Positions 31,831 to 43,046 of a stretch of DNA of 64,000 nucleotides are shown in pieces (the first letter of the stretch is position 1; every line of letters starts with the position of its first letter). Source of the DNA: Ixodes scapularis (taxonomy: Eukaryota; Arthropoda; Arachnida; Ixodida; Ixodidae); contig NW_024609835.1 in assembly GCF_016920785.2 (NCBI RefSeq), positions 171,302,995-171,366,994 of the forward strand. Reading direction: 5' to 3'. The position numbers and the translations under genes were made by a program. A model generated the notes under the pieces. It made no database searches, had not been told where the DNA came from, and was given only the letters and a program-made list of their open reading frames with translations.

Positions 31831-34400
31831 CGTTTTCAGTTACTGCTCATGATGGCGTTGGACTGAAGGAAGACTTCGAGTCTTTCCAGTAAGTTTCTGA
31901 AAACTATAATGTAACAACCTTAACAACATCTTCCGGACCCCGTGAAACACAATATTTCGTGACCTTATTTTAGTCGTCATTAAAATGGTCAGGTAAGTAC
32001 CGTAAATCGCGAAGCAGTTTACTTGACGTCCGCTCCAACTGGTGTCTTGAAAGATTGAGTCTACTGAGCGTGCATTCCTGCAGAAGAAATTTTCATTGAT
32101 AGAATATTGACACGTCAATCAACATTTGATTCCTTCTTGGTAGGATTTATTGCGAAAGCCCGTTACAACTGCCGAACCGCATCTCCCTATATCAGAGAAC
32201 AATTTATATCCAGCCTGACATTCTCGCATACATCCGTTTGCTGGGCCACGCTACTTGAGCTAGCTAAGCACAGCTGGCAGCGGCGCGAGCAAGGCCACGA
32301 GGGGAACGTGATGGTGCTCGAGCCATCCCACTGTGAAACAATGTTTCGGCTACCCCACGGGTGCGTGTCGCCATCTATTGGTTGAACTAACGCCTTGTTC
32401 AAGATGGCTGCCGTGGGACCGCAGCCTTAGCGCTACCTTCGGGCGGAAAATGAGGGCTAGGCGATGTGTAGTTTATACTTGCGGTGAAAAAAAACAAAAA
32501 AATACCTGTAATTTGTTTTGGGGGGACAACCCTGTACTGTGTACTATACATATAAGCTATCCGCTTTCAACTTATGCGTTAAGACACCTATAGACAAGAC
32601 GTACAGGCCTCTTAGAAGATATTGCTCAAAGGACCACTAACACTAAAAACAAATATCTTTTTTTCTTTTGTGGGGGGTGCTTGATTAGCGCTCCTCTCTC
32701 CCTCTCTCGCCTAAAAAAAGATTGTTTTTAATGCAAAATTGCGTAGCCCTTTTTTTATAGCGAAAGAACCAAATTGAAATTAAAGCGCCATCGCGGGTTC
32801 ACGCGGTGCACTATAGCTGAGGTGTCACGCATTTCTGAATGACGTAGGTTGCGTAAAGCTACAAGGAGGTCACAGAGATCGCAAGGAGGACATTGTGGGA
32901 TGTCACATGACTTTGAACTCCTCATGCTTGTCGCGACCACGCGTAACTTTCCATAAGGTTTTTTTTTTTTTTTTTTTTTTTTTCTTTTGCGACTAATTCG
33001 CGAGCTATTTGAGCAGACGAAATTTCACTCCATCTGCTCAGCAGGGCTGGAAATGGTTGCCGTTTGTGTCGAAGAAGTACAGTCTTCTAGTACAACGAAA
33101 ACAACAATTCAGTCGAAATAGGTGATCGATCAAAATGCCACATAGGCACTGCGTGAAAGGACACCCCACCCCACGCGAACAACCGGAGAAGATATTGCGT
33201 GACACAGGTTCTCAAAAAACGGATCGGAGTTGTACCGGTGGCTGGCTGAAATTCCCGCAGGTTTTTTACTAGAACCAAAATCAAGCCAAGTGATGTGTTC
33301 TCTACACTTTCCGAAAAAAGACTAGGAACCAAGGCAAAGCCTTGGTTTTTCGCGATGTTTCCAGCCTGGAAACTGGGCGACGACTCGACGACATCTGTGG
33401 TCTCCGTGTCCGAGCTTTCGACACTATGATTGGACGTGTCATACGTTGAAAACACTAACCTCTGCGAGCGTCCTTAAATGTCCTCCTCAAAACTCGATGG
33501 ATGGCCCGGTACCGAGTACAAATGAGTACAGTCTGACTGAGTACTCTCACTAGAACATCTGCTCGTACTCGCAATGGGTTCATCATGCGCCACCATCACG
33601 TCGATTCATTGACTTCCGGTAATCTGTGTAGTCTTTTCTCCCTATGTAGAATTGAAACGTATTCACGCAGCATCGTTCTTTTTTTTTTTGGAGCCTATGA
33701 ATGTTTATGTTGAGATACGAATCATTGCAACCGATAAAGGTGTAACTCGGCACGCGAAATACGGCGCACAGATGTGCCGGTGACTTGCGGTCGTATCCCG
33801 ACGTTAGCGTGCGTAAGCTTCGCAACGTAAGAAAATGGGGTTTTGTGAATCAGCCTTTAGGCTCGATTACGGCCAAAAACTTTAGCAATCTTTCATCTAT
33901 TTTATAGCGGCACTCTGAGCCACTTCGTGTACTTCTACAGCAACACAGCAACTACAACAACCATTCCTTCGAGTGAAGAAAAGCAGAGAATAATGTTTAC
34001 TTGAAGACAGCGAGGACAACCCACCGAAGAGCAGATCGAACAAAATTCTATTGGCTATATTCTCTGGCGGAGCAGCGTAGAATAGAGAAATCGAAAGGCT
34101 TACGCGCTGTCACGGGGAGCACGAGATGGGCGTCAACCGCGTGACTTCCGGTTGTTCATCCTTCCGAGCGCCGTGACTTCTTTGTCCTTCGATTTTTTCG
34201 TAGAGGCCTGCACTCTACCTGCAGAATTTGACACTTTACTATTCGCGGCGAGAAGCTCGCCAGGGGCGCTTCGGTTTTCCTCACTCTGGGCAGTGCACGT
34301 GCTACCCATGCGGTTATGTTCAATTCAAAGTGAAATTGGACGTTTAGGGAATCATACGGCGTAACGTCGGACTGCCAGGATGTGGCGACACTTGTTTACA
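31831..34400. other. unassigned; possible MITE end near 32400
   Basis: Near 32408-32430 the complement reads CTAAGGCTGCGGTCCCACGG, close to the start of R1 (TTAAGGCCACGGTCCCAC). It may be the end of an R1-related element. A T-run lies at about 32959-32983. A 122-codon minus frame (33087-33455), acidic and Ser/Thr-rich at its start, has no recognisable domain. No gene is supported. Confidence 0.4.
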
Positions 34401-34615
34401 CTGTAGATGAGCAATTTTGCCAGTGCAGTACGACTGCTAGTCTGGGGTCTTTAACGTGCTCACGCAGTAGTGATGCACGACCGCACGCCGGTGCGATGCT
34501 CATCCAGATCGAAACTGGCAGGAGTGGGGCTCGAGCCCAAGATCTCTGGGTTCTGCCCCACCCCTGCCCGTCGAGCTGGATGTGCGCTTTAGCCTACTCG
34601 GCCACGGACCCCCCT
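34401..34615 (-). repeat. SINE-like repeat, copy 2, with tRNA-type promoter boxes
   Basis: The minus strand has GTGGCCGAGTAGGCTAAAGCG (box A type, complement of about 34588-34608) and GGGCTCGAGCCCC (box B type, complement of about 34525-34538), in the order used by RNA polymerase III promoters. The part 34401-34540 matches copy 1. The box A wording recalls Ser/Leu tRNAs. The rest does not fold as a tRNA, so this is a SINE, not a gene. Confidence 0.65.
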
Positions 34616-37500
34616 GAGGTGATGTTTTAACTTTAACAGTGCGTAGAGGCTTGGCAGTGCACTTGCTTGGATAAGAAGAGGAAGCTTAAGCTTCCTCACT
34701 CTGGGTTGTGAAAACATTCTACCAGCCGGCGATATCCAATCTTCTCGGCGCGAATCGGGATCATATATTTCGGAAATGCGTGACGTAACAGTGTACCGCC
34801 TGTGCGAGCCCCAGCGGCGATTTCGTTTCGGTTTGATATTTTTGCTATAAAAGCAAAACTTTCTTTCCCAGCAGAACTGCTGGGAAAGACAAGTAGGTGC
34901 CTAAATTTAGCAACGGGTGGTTCTGCCGAGACACCGCGGTAAATCACGCCGCACACTGTTTGATTCCGCTAAGCCCACAAGGAGAACGGCAGAACATCAG
35001 TCTTCTCCGAGAAGTTCGCAGATATACAACTTTAGCGGACATCCCGGGCTCCACACCGCAATTCCTTCTTCTTCTTGGAGTTTAGACCGAGGAGCGTCCA
35101 AGTCGTAACAAATGTGTCGGCTCATCTTGCGCAAAGGGGGGACCCTCCTAACGAGGCTCTCTCTCCGCGGGGATAGCGCGCGCCGCCGGCCTTGTCGGCC
35201 GCAACAGCTGGTCCACGATGCGTGAAGGCGGCGTCAGCGCCGGCCGAGCACGCGCCGAGGCTGTCCGGCGGGGCCCGCGGAGGCATTTAATCAACGGCTT
35301 CTGCTCTGCGAAGCCCACTGAATAAAATCAAGCCTCCATTGTGCGCTGGCGGCGCCGCCGCCACTGCCGGCTTCCAGCATTCCAGCAGGGCCCGTCACGG
35401 GCCGCGATAAGCCCGAACCTGCCTGTCCGACGTTCAATCCCGCCGAAAAGATTTATGAGCCAGCCATTCCCTCCTTTCCTCCCGCTTCTCCGACGTAATT
35501 ACACAAAACGGGACTCCCCTCGTTTTTTCTGCATCCCCCCCTTACGAGCGTATTGGACGAAAGGGAGCACAAAGGAGACGATTTCAACATGCAGGACCGG
35601 CGTAGGCGCGCTGCGTTGTCCACTGTGTCCACTTCATTATGGTTCGTTACAGCGAGGGCTGCCCGCCGTTCATGCATTATTGTGCGAAGGTTCTAAGGAG
35701 TTGGGAGACGGGTGCGTCGGTCGAAGCTGTACGGTGAACAAGTGTTCCAATATGCGTCTTTCGCGCATCGGGACGTATCGGAACTCATCGGAACTCATCA
35801 GAACTCATCGGAACTTACGCCAAGCAAGAGACAACATAGATAACGCGCACAGGGAACGCGCGATGACGAGGCAACTAAGCTCGCGCCGTCACTGGCTGAG
35901 ATCGGGGGGGGGGGGGGGGGGGGGGTGAGTGGGGGACGGCGCCTGGGGGCATTTGGCGGGTAAACAAGCTCACGAGCTGCGCAAGAAGTTCACGAACTTT
36001 CATGCCCTACAAGACTACCCTAGTCATTCGACCGCAGACAGTGTTTGAAAGCTGCGCCACTAAAGGTCCAGCGTTCAGTAGGGCCTTCAGTAGCGCCACT
36101 TAAAACTGCGCCTTCAGCTTTACACGAAAAACAAAAACAAAAAAAACTGCGCTTATAGCTTAAAAACAGTGCTTCAGCATCTTATTTGTATTGGTAGATA
36201 ACACCTACAGTATTATAAATTTAGGAAGAGTCACATATTCGACAAACATATCAGCCGTGTTTTTGGTGATGACGGGATTTCGAGAAGTGACGTTGGCAAA
36301 TCAAAACCGAAACTTAGTGGCTAAGAGGTTCCCAAGGTGCTCTGCACGGCACTACTCCGCTAGGATCGCTTAGAATTTGCGAGAGGTCTGTTCTAGAGAA
36401 CTAAGGAATTTAAGGCCCTACAGGCTAACGCAAAATAATTAGGCGCCATAGAAACTTTACAATAAAGCATGCGCGTGACACCCCCCTCCCCCCCCCCCTC
36501 TGATGAGGCCTGAGAGCGCAAGAAGGTGTCGTGCCTGCAGCACATACGAAACCACCGAAGCTCCCCGTAACCAAGGTATTAGAGATCAAAGGGCACTCAA
36601 AACGCATGTTTTCTTGGAATTATTAAAATAGATCTAATGTTTTAGTACAGATTAAGTGTTTTTTAAGCCTCCCAAACATGAAAATATTTGTGCAACACTT
36701 TCTCGCTTTGACTCTACACTCTGAGAAAAAAATACGAAGAAGGTAGCAGCAGAGCGTTTTCCACCACATACTGAAACGCCGCCCAGCGGACGCGAGAAGA
36801 AGGAAAGAACGATATGTTTTTCTCGTTCTCCAGACAGACGGGAAGAGGATAGTTCCTCCCTCCCGCCTCATCTGCTTTCAGTTTCCTTTTTCGAGCACGG
36901 CGCGCACGTTTTTATAATAAATGCAGTAAAGCTGACTGTGCGTCAGCGGCAACGAATGCAGCACATAATTCAGTCTCTCAGTTTAAACAGGTAGAGCACC
37001 TCGGTTGCATCGACGCTTTTACCGCTAATTTTGCCGAACTATCAAACGAAGCCGTTAGAAACAGCAAAGTTCCACACAAGTGCCAGCGGTGCTATACCTA
37101 CTCAGGGCTGAGATGGTCGTATCCGCAACTTTCCGTCCAAGTCAGGCAGGTTTTTCTGCCTGGTGCCTGCGCTTCTTCTGCGCTATACGTTTGGGTCCCT
37201 TACCTATTACCATGTGCCATCAAACGACAAACGTGGTTTTGTATTTCCGTGAGTCATCAACGTCGCCATGGCCGTGTTGTGCATTGTTAATGAAGTCTGA
37301 AATCGTCGATGTCTCCAAGTGTTTCGCCTACCAGTGGTGTAACAGCGAGACGAGATTTCGTGTACGGTCAGAGGTTGACATTCTGCTGTACACTAAAGAG
37401 TTTAATAGGACAGCTGGAGCGATTATGGTGCAATGGATCAACCTGCAATCGATCGATAGTCATGTTGGAATGCTGCTCTGAAAGTAGCTCCTCTCGTAGC
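34616..37500. other. unassigned; CG-rich 35100-35900, simple tracts
   Basis: 35100-35900 is CG-rich; its 195-codon plus frame (35341-35928) ends in a poly-glycine made by a G homopolymer (about 35905-35926). A 10-bp tandem unit (CGGAACTCAT, four copies with changes) is at 35778-35815. C-rich tracts lie at 36480-36500. 36000-37500 is AT-rich with no supported frame. Confidence 0.45.
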
Positions 37501-38189
37501 ATTAAAACGGTCATGAAACAATTTTCCTACTTTCGCTAAATACCACACCAAATCACTCCCTAACGTTAATAACTAATACTTTTGCGTATTTTTTCTTTCT
37601 AAGCGATGGCAGTCGTAATATAAAGAGTGGACATATGAACGTCGTTCATCTCCTCAACTCGCAGCAAGAGAAAGCGGCCTATGGCCTCCGCCCTAACGTT
37701 AATCATAGCCGCGCGTCGGGGTCGGCAGAGTAAAAAACGCCTGCTGGAGCTCCAGGCATTTTTAGAGTTCGGCTGTTCTCATCACCGCAGTGGTTGGACA
37801 CGGGCCACTACCTGAGTCTCCGTCGAGCCATTGATTGTTACGAGCCGAAGTTGAGTGCTCACGCAGTTCTCGTGTCGAATCTATGAGCCGCGCTCGACTG
37901 TAGTCAGGCGGTGGTTTTGATCCCATAATTACGTCATCAAGATTAATGATGGTAAGACTGAAAGAAATAGTCCCCTTTTATTTATTTATTAATACACACT
38001 GCGACCTCACAGGAGGCCATTGCAGGAGTGAAAAGACAGACACATGAACAAAACAACACAGAAAAACAAGATGTCCTTTGAAATGATTAACTGAAAACGA
38101 CAAGCATTATGGAAAAAACAATTGCGCTAATACGTAAAAAAATAAAAATAATACGTATCTGTCTGTCAATTTCATTCCAGTCATCAATA

Positions 38190-38254
38190 GTTTTCAAGGA
38201 GAACACTTTTTAAAACAATTTATATGAGACTGAAATGAAAAAAAAAACATTTAA
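38190..38254 (-). pseudogene. LINE B C-terminal coding piece
   Basis: The minus-strand frame reads CSPLKTIDDWNEIDRQI, matching the conserved C-terminal TI..WN end of CR1/L2-type ORF2 proteins. It lies immediately after the R2 element at 38255-38878, which splits it from 38879-39426. Confidence 0.65.
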
Positions 38255-38878
38255 AGGGGCGATGCAACGTCAACTGGAATGTTTTTTACTTTACGCGAGC
38301 TTACTGGCCCAGGTGGGATTCAAGTATACTCGCACGCAACGCTAGTGGCCGAGAAACTCCTTCCATACGGTGTAATTTCGAGGACAAAAGCGAGCGTTTC
38401 CATTCAACCTCTCCTTCGCGAAACGTGATAACGTAACTGGGGGATAACAGCATTCTCCAGTGACAATATTTGACTGCGGTTCATAGACTGGACCCGAACA
38501 TTGTGTGGGTCCTCGATCTGTGCCTATGACAATTGTTAGCTCGAGAAGCATTCGGGTAGTGGTCTGTGTACAATCACTGCAATGACGACAACAGCCGAAC
38601 CATAACAATCTCTGGAACTCAGCGCGTGTCCTGTGCCATGCCAACCCCAGCGCATGGGTATGATCAACATTGGCGGCATATAATCGGCTCCAGATCACGT
38701 GGCCGCTTGTTCTGGCTGCGAGTTGACGGGTGAACGCTGCTTTTTTCTTTGATTCTTTTTTTGTTGCGACTTCGATTGCGTTTGATGAAAAACGAACGGG
38801 TGTTTTACAGGTCATTAACGTCAGGGATCCGCTCTAAGCTGTATTTGCGCAAAGTACGAAAATCGTTGCATCGTCCCT
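38255..38878. mobile_element. R2 MITE copy A (T2/Kolobok-like ends)
   Basis: This 624-bp element has ends AGGGGCGATGCAACG and AGGGACGATGCAACG (14 of 15 match). TTAA flanks one side (38251-38254) and TTGA the other (38879-38882), which I read as a mutated TTAA. It splits the C-terminal coding of LINE B. The sister copy is at 61321-61947, in the same orientation. A 157-codon minus frame (38342-38815) is partly kept in the sister (61448-61768), but I recognise no transposase features. Confidence 0.85.
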
Positions 38879-39426
38879 TTGATCAACGAGATCGTCTGGT
38901 TCCGGTAGTAGTGGAAAATGCAATGTATTTAGTTCGCTCGATGCCACACTTTTCATTGACAATTTCTGTGGGATATATTGAGTCGATCTATGTTTCGCCT
39001 CCAACACAGTGGTTCAGGCACAATTTATGAAAAAGTGTATCAAGGGGAGAAATGCGGTCATACTGTTAAAAAAATAACTCTTACAGCCTTAGGCTGTATA
39101 GATTCGAGTCGATTTACATAATGTTTAAATAGGGGTCCGATACAACAGGTCCATACTCTAAGATGGACCTAACGAGGGTTCTGTAGGCGGTTAGTTTGAC
39201 TTCCCTGGTGGGACATTTCAGAGCCCGCTTGGCCTACCCAAGCTTCTTAAGGGCTCGGCTGCAGATAAAGTCGACATGTCCATCCCATCTAAGATTCAGC
39301 GGAAAAAAAACAGCCAAATATTTAAATTCGCTAACTTCATTTAAAAGTACACTACGAATACCGTAACTAAAACCAAGGGGCGATTTTATTTGTGAATCTT
39401 ACAAAATAATTCGTATCAAAGTTTAA
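38879..39426 (-). pseudogene. LINE B coding piece downstream of RT palm
   Basis: The minus-strand reading is NEVSEFKYLAVFFPLNL, WDGHVDFICSRALKKLG, AKRALKCPTREVKLTAYRTL and SILEYGPVV, then KAVRVIF. This is the typical region after the RT palm in CR1/L2-type LINEs. At least one in-frame stop is present. Confidence 0.8.
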
Positions 39427-41262
39427 AGGGACCATGAAACGATTTTGAAACCGAACTTCATCCACCGATCGTCGTAAAAGGTGTGAAAAGAAACACAAAA
39501 ACACGAAAATAGGGAGCCAAAAAAAATTCTTCGCTATAAAACTTTTAAAAGAAAACTGGACTCTTTTGCGCCTTCTTTCCTTCGAAAGCTCTCTGCCTTT
39601 TCACTACGATGCATCCGCGGAATCGCTGCACATCAGCCGAATCCACGTCGCCTATTGGGTAAGAGCCAACCTTACCAGCACCGCGATCGTAAACTATAAA
39701 TAGCCGGCGAATGCTTCCTAAAAGTTTTGTTAAATAATATCCAGATCCCCATTTTGTAGCATAATTAAAGATGTGACTAAAATTGCCAAATTTGATAATG
39801 CTGAGAGCCAAGCGCCATCTATCGTGTGGTAAATGAAGCAACTACAGTAGGGCCGACAGCGTCGCTCAGTTACTTTGTCGTGACGACCAACGAACCTTTA
39901 TTTTTCTACGTGTTCTTCTCGCGCTTCCCGACTTCAAGCAGCAAGAAAAAAGTACTTGAAACAGACCATGAGGAACAAGAACGCTGGATCCATAAACACC
40001 CGAGAAAAGCTAAACAACGGCGACGAATCCACCGACCGGCCCGACCAAAGCGAGCTCGGCAGATAGGCTTAGCAGGTACTCCGACTCGCCGCAGCGTTGC
40101 TTCAACGGTACTTGGCCCAGACCGCTTGCCCACGACCAGCTGGAGTGCTGAATGGAATATGCCCGCGCGACCCTTGTTGACCCTTCCCGTATTATAGTTT
40201 GATCGCTGACCTCAATTTTAGATTCATAGGTGAGGTCAATCATTCCCCTAGATTTCCGAGGTAGTGTTGACGAACACTGTCGTCAAAAAAGGGAGTCTCG
40301 TCGATTCTATCTTCTTGTTTTGTGTGATATAGAGCTCAAATAAACGCCGTATGGATTACCTTCGTAAAACGGTATGTACCCTTTGTTATGAGTATGCCAT
40401 TTTTATTCTGACACGACTGCGTCACTGTCGAGCTATCACAGTTCGTGGGAGCTAAGTGCAATGCAGGTCCAACCTTGCTCTGCCGAGTGTCACGTCAGTA
40501 TCGAGTTGCAATCGTAAAAAATCGGTCCCGAAGCGCTTACCAACAGCGCGAATACAGCACTTCCATCAAACGCGCGCGTCCGCTCCGAGTGTGAACAGGT
40601 ATTTACGTCGCTCCTGTTGACACTGTCGTAGTTCAAACGTATCTTTTTTTAACGTCGGCTCGCTCCTGCATCTCCGAGGCCGCGAAAAACGCCGCGGTAA
40701 TTTGTTTCCATCTACGTCGCTTTGCAAACGACCGATACGGGCCGCCTTTTACCAACAATGGCAGTTGGGTTGACTTCTGGAGCCCTCACCGGAAGACCCG
40801 CCGCACTTTCCAACAGGCATACCGGCGTATGGGACTAGTCCCATGCTGTCGCTGTAGCGCAACATATCTCATTGAATTTCGCTCAGCTGCGATGTGTCCA
40901 TGGCTATCGCGGCGATGAGAGGCGCCGATTCAGAAAATGCGTCGGTGACATCAGCGCCATCCGCGCAGTAAAACCTACCGGCGCACCCCCAACTCGCCGC
41001 CGCTAACGCTCCCATTCTCCTACAGCCAAGAGAACTTCCGGTTCATGTGCCAGGGTACGTCACGACCGTCAAAATTACAACGCTACTTGTTTTGCTGTCA
41101 GTTGGACAGTAAGAAAAAGTCGACATTTCATTAACTTTTTTTTTTGTGTGTAGAAGTTAATAAACTTAGACGAAGACGGATGCCTGTTCGGCATTTAGTG
41201 AACGTTGAAGGTTTGATGTAAAAGTTATCTGGCAGAAGTAAAAAGGTCATTTCATGGTCCTT
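39427..41262. mobile_element. 1.84-kb TIR element in LINE B (T2/Kolobok-like)
   Basis: The ends are AGGGACCATGAAACG and AAGGACCATGAAATG (13 of 15 match), and TTAA duplications stand at 39423-39426 and 41263-41266. Joining the flanks at one TTAA restores a plausible LINE reading across the site, so the insertion is well supported. The interior includes AT-rich and CG-rich parts but no transposase-like frame. It is non-autonomous. Confidence 0.85.
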
Positions 41263-41326
41263 TTAAGTCCATTTGCCATTCTCTACTCCAGTTAAAGAAG
41301 TGCACGCAAGATTATTTAACTAACAG
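41263..41326 (-). pseudogene. LINE B piece between two insertions
   Basis: A 64-bp remnant reads QLL...NWSREWQMDLK on the minus strand, matching the stretch that follows the YADD palm in this LINE type. It is the only LINE material between the 1.84-kb and the 1.01-kb elements. Confidence 0.65.
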
Positions 41327-41329
41327 CTG

Positions 41330-42342
41330 GGCCCGTTTGCTCGAATCGCTAACCGCGGTTAAAGTTAGCCGCAGTACCTAGGAGAGGGATTTTGAAATCA
41401 CGTGACTGGGGGGGCTCAATAGGGATGCGGGGAAACATGGCCGTGCGCCGATGAGCGAGCGCCTCTCGCTTTGGAACTAATATGTCGTTGTAGTTGCAAT
41501 GTCGGGCGCGTTAGTCGGCAACGGATAATGCACGAGGCTTTCGCTTTGCTTTACCTGACTTAAACCGCAAAGCATGAGCAAGAAACTCGCCGCATTTTTA
41601 GATAGTGTTTCTATTCTAGGCATCCCTAAGCCTAAATGAACCCGATAATTGTCGGCATGGCAACGTCTTTGGAAAGCGGATTGTTGATAGCACACAAAAG
41701 CAGACAGCGTCCCGACAGACTTTTTTCTAAATTATCCAAGCATCGCGAGGAGAACGCTGGAAGTGTAATTCTACGGTTTACGCGCGCTGGCCTTCCTCTT
41801 ATAAAAGATTTTAAGTAAAAAATCATAATAAGGCTTTAACGAACGCGTGTGCAAGGCAAAATTTGTTTTATACTTTTTGCTTTAGAACGGTTACTACTGC
41901 AGACCCCAGCACGTGCGACGCGTGCAACTACAGTCGTAGCATGCTCCTCGGTGTCTGTTGGGACGCCGTCTGCTTTTGTGTGCTATCAACAATCCGCTTT
42001 CCAAAGACGTTGCTATGCCGACAATTATCGCGTTCATTTAGGCTTAGGGGTGCCCAGAATCGAAACACTATCTAAAAAAATGCGGCGATGTCATTGCCCA
42101 TGCTTTGCGGTTCAAGTGAGGTAAGGCAAACGAAAGCCTCCTGCACCATTCGTTGCTGACTAACGCGCCCGATATTGCAACCACAACGACATATTAGTTC
42201 CAGAGCGAGCGGCGCTCACTCACTGGGGCACCGCCATGTTTCCCCGCATCCCTACCGAGCCCCCAGTCACGTGATCTGAAAATCCCTCTCCTAGGTACTG
42301 CGGCTAACTTTAGCCGCGGTTAGTGCTTCGAGCAAACGGGCC
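41330..42342. mobile_element. 1.01-kb foldback element with PIF-like ends and CTG duplication
   Basis: The ends are GGCCCGTTTGCTCG inverted repeats. Long arms (about 41330-41714 and 41960-42342) pair almost throughout, leaving a centre of about 245 bp. CTG stands directly outside both ends (41327-41329 and 42343-42345). The flanking LINE reads through one CTG (GATGATCAGCTG on the minus strand). G/C-rich ends of the GGGCCCGTTTG kind and 3-bp duplications are typical of PIF/Harbinger elements, though TWA is their usual target. There is no transposase, so it is a foldback MITE. Confidence 0.82.
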
Positions 42343-42600
42343 CTGATCATCAATGGACGTGATATCATTGGACAGAACGGAGTCATCAGCATATAGAGGA
42401 ATTTTAACCGGTATGTTTTCTACGACATCATTAATATACAAAATAAATAAAATAAATAAAAGAGGACCTAACACCGAGCCTTGCGGCACACCTGAGCTAA
42501 CCGAAACCTCCGAGGAAATGGCAACCGCAGATGAAACGAACCGCGACCTGCAATTGAGGTAATCAGAAATCCAGTCTAGTAGCCGGGCGTTCTTAAGGCC
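42343..42600 (-). pseudogene. LINE B reverse transcriptase palm
   Basis: The frame reads LKNARLLDWISDYLNCRS, then SSGVPQGSVLGPLLFILFI and YINDVVENIP, then LYADDSVLS, so the YADD catalytic block is intact (near 42375-42400). The FILFI duplication in the middle may be a small internal repeat. The reading is cut by the foldback insertion just after ITSIDD. This is the best-preserved RT in the window. Confidence 0.88.
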
Positions 42601-42694
42601 CCGAGAGAAGCAAAAAGGAAGGGGCAAACACGACGAAGTCTCAAAACGTATTGAGACTTCGTTTTGTTTGCCCCTTCCTTTTTCTTGTCTCGGG
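42600..42694. repeat. snapback insertion inside LINE B
   Basis: Arms 42600-42644 and 42651-42694 are inverted repeats with a few mismatches and a 6-base loop (AACGTA). On the minus strand the hairpin is preceded by GGCTAGCTGGT...TTCAT (complement of about 42708-42731), as at 749-862. It splits the LINE reading between KLESIL and LKNARLL. Confidence 0.75.
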
Positions 42695-42780
42695 TTTTTT
42701 CTAACTATGAACGCTCACCAGCTAGCCTGCGTCACAACCCTAATTTCAGTAATCTGAAGGATGGATTCTAATTTCAGAAG

Positions 42781-43023
42781 TTACTTGGAGTGCGATACTA
42801 TATCAAAAGCCTTCGAGTAATCAATGAAAATGGCGTCAAATTCTTCTCTCTTGTCCAAGGATGAAGCGATGTCATGAGTTAATTCCAGAAGTTGCGTAGT
42901 GGTGGAAGTCCTTGCAATTTTACCGCAAAAAAGGAAGTTTCTGAACCAGTGGCGGTTAATACGAGTATACTTCGTGGCCCAAGCTAGGATCTGTACGCCT
43001 CTGTAAAGATCTGAACATTCCAA
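42781..43023 (-). pseudogene. LINE B reverse transcriptase finger/palm start
   Basis: The 81-codon frame ends with RTSTTTQLLELTHDIASSL, then DAIFIDYSKAFDIVSHSKL. This holds the first catalytic aspartate block (FIDYSKAFD) of non-LTR RTs. The reading upstream of residue 35 is unconvincing and marks the 5' truncation. Confidence 0.85.
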
Positions 43024-43046
43024 CCCGATATCGTTTCATGACCCCT

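Larger units (their letters stand above)
37977..43023 (-). mobile_element. CR1/L2-like LINE (LINE B), interrupted by nested insertions
   Basis: On the minus strand coding pieces occur in the right order: 42695-43023, 42343-42600, 41263-41326, 38879-39426, 38190-38254. A 3' UTR follows and a TAAA-type tail ends at 37977-37993. The gaps between pieces are TIR elements or a snapback insertion, and the LINE reading resumes after each. The copy is 5'-truncated (no endonuclease) and has stops. Its tail resembles LINE A in type but not in detail. Confidence 0.85.
37501..43046. mobile_element. possible outer TIR element enclosing LINE B
   Basis: ATTAAAACGGTCATGAAACAATTTT at about 37500-37525 and, inverted, AAAGGGGTCATGAAACGATATCGG (complement of about 43025-43048) resemble the ends of the element at 39427-41262. 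If they are one element, LINE B inserted into it. The pairing is tentative because the outer ends are diverged. Confidence 0.4.

Noticed and set aside
32405..32430. AAGATGGCTGCC as a YY1-type promoter site
   Set aside because: The same stretch matches the start of R1 in inverse, so a repeat end is the simpler reading.
33087..33455. 122-codon acidic minus frame
   Set aside because: No domain, no partner exon and no repeat partner seen.
35341..35928. 195-codon plus frame
   Set aside because: CG-rich composition keeps several frames open. It ends in poly-glycine from a G-run and has no domain.
38342..38815. 157-codon minus frame in R2, partly kept in the other copy
   Set aside because: Retention is explained by overall similarity of the two copies. 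There is no transposase-type motif, and the second copy is shorter.
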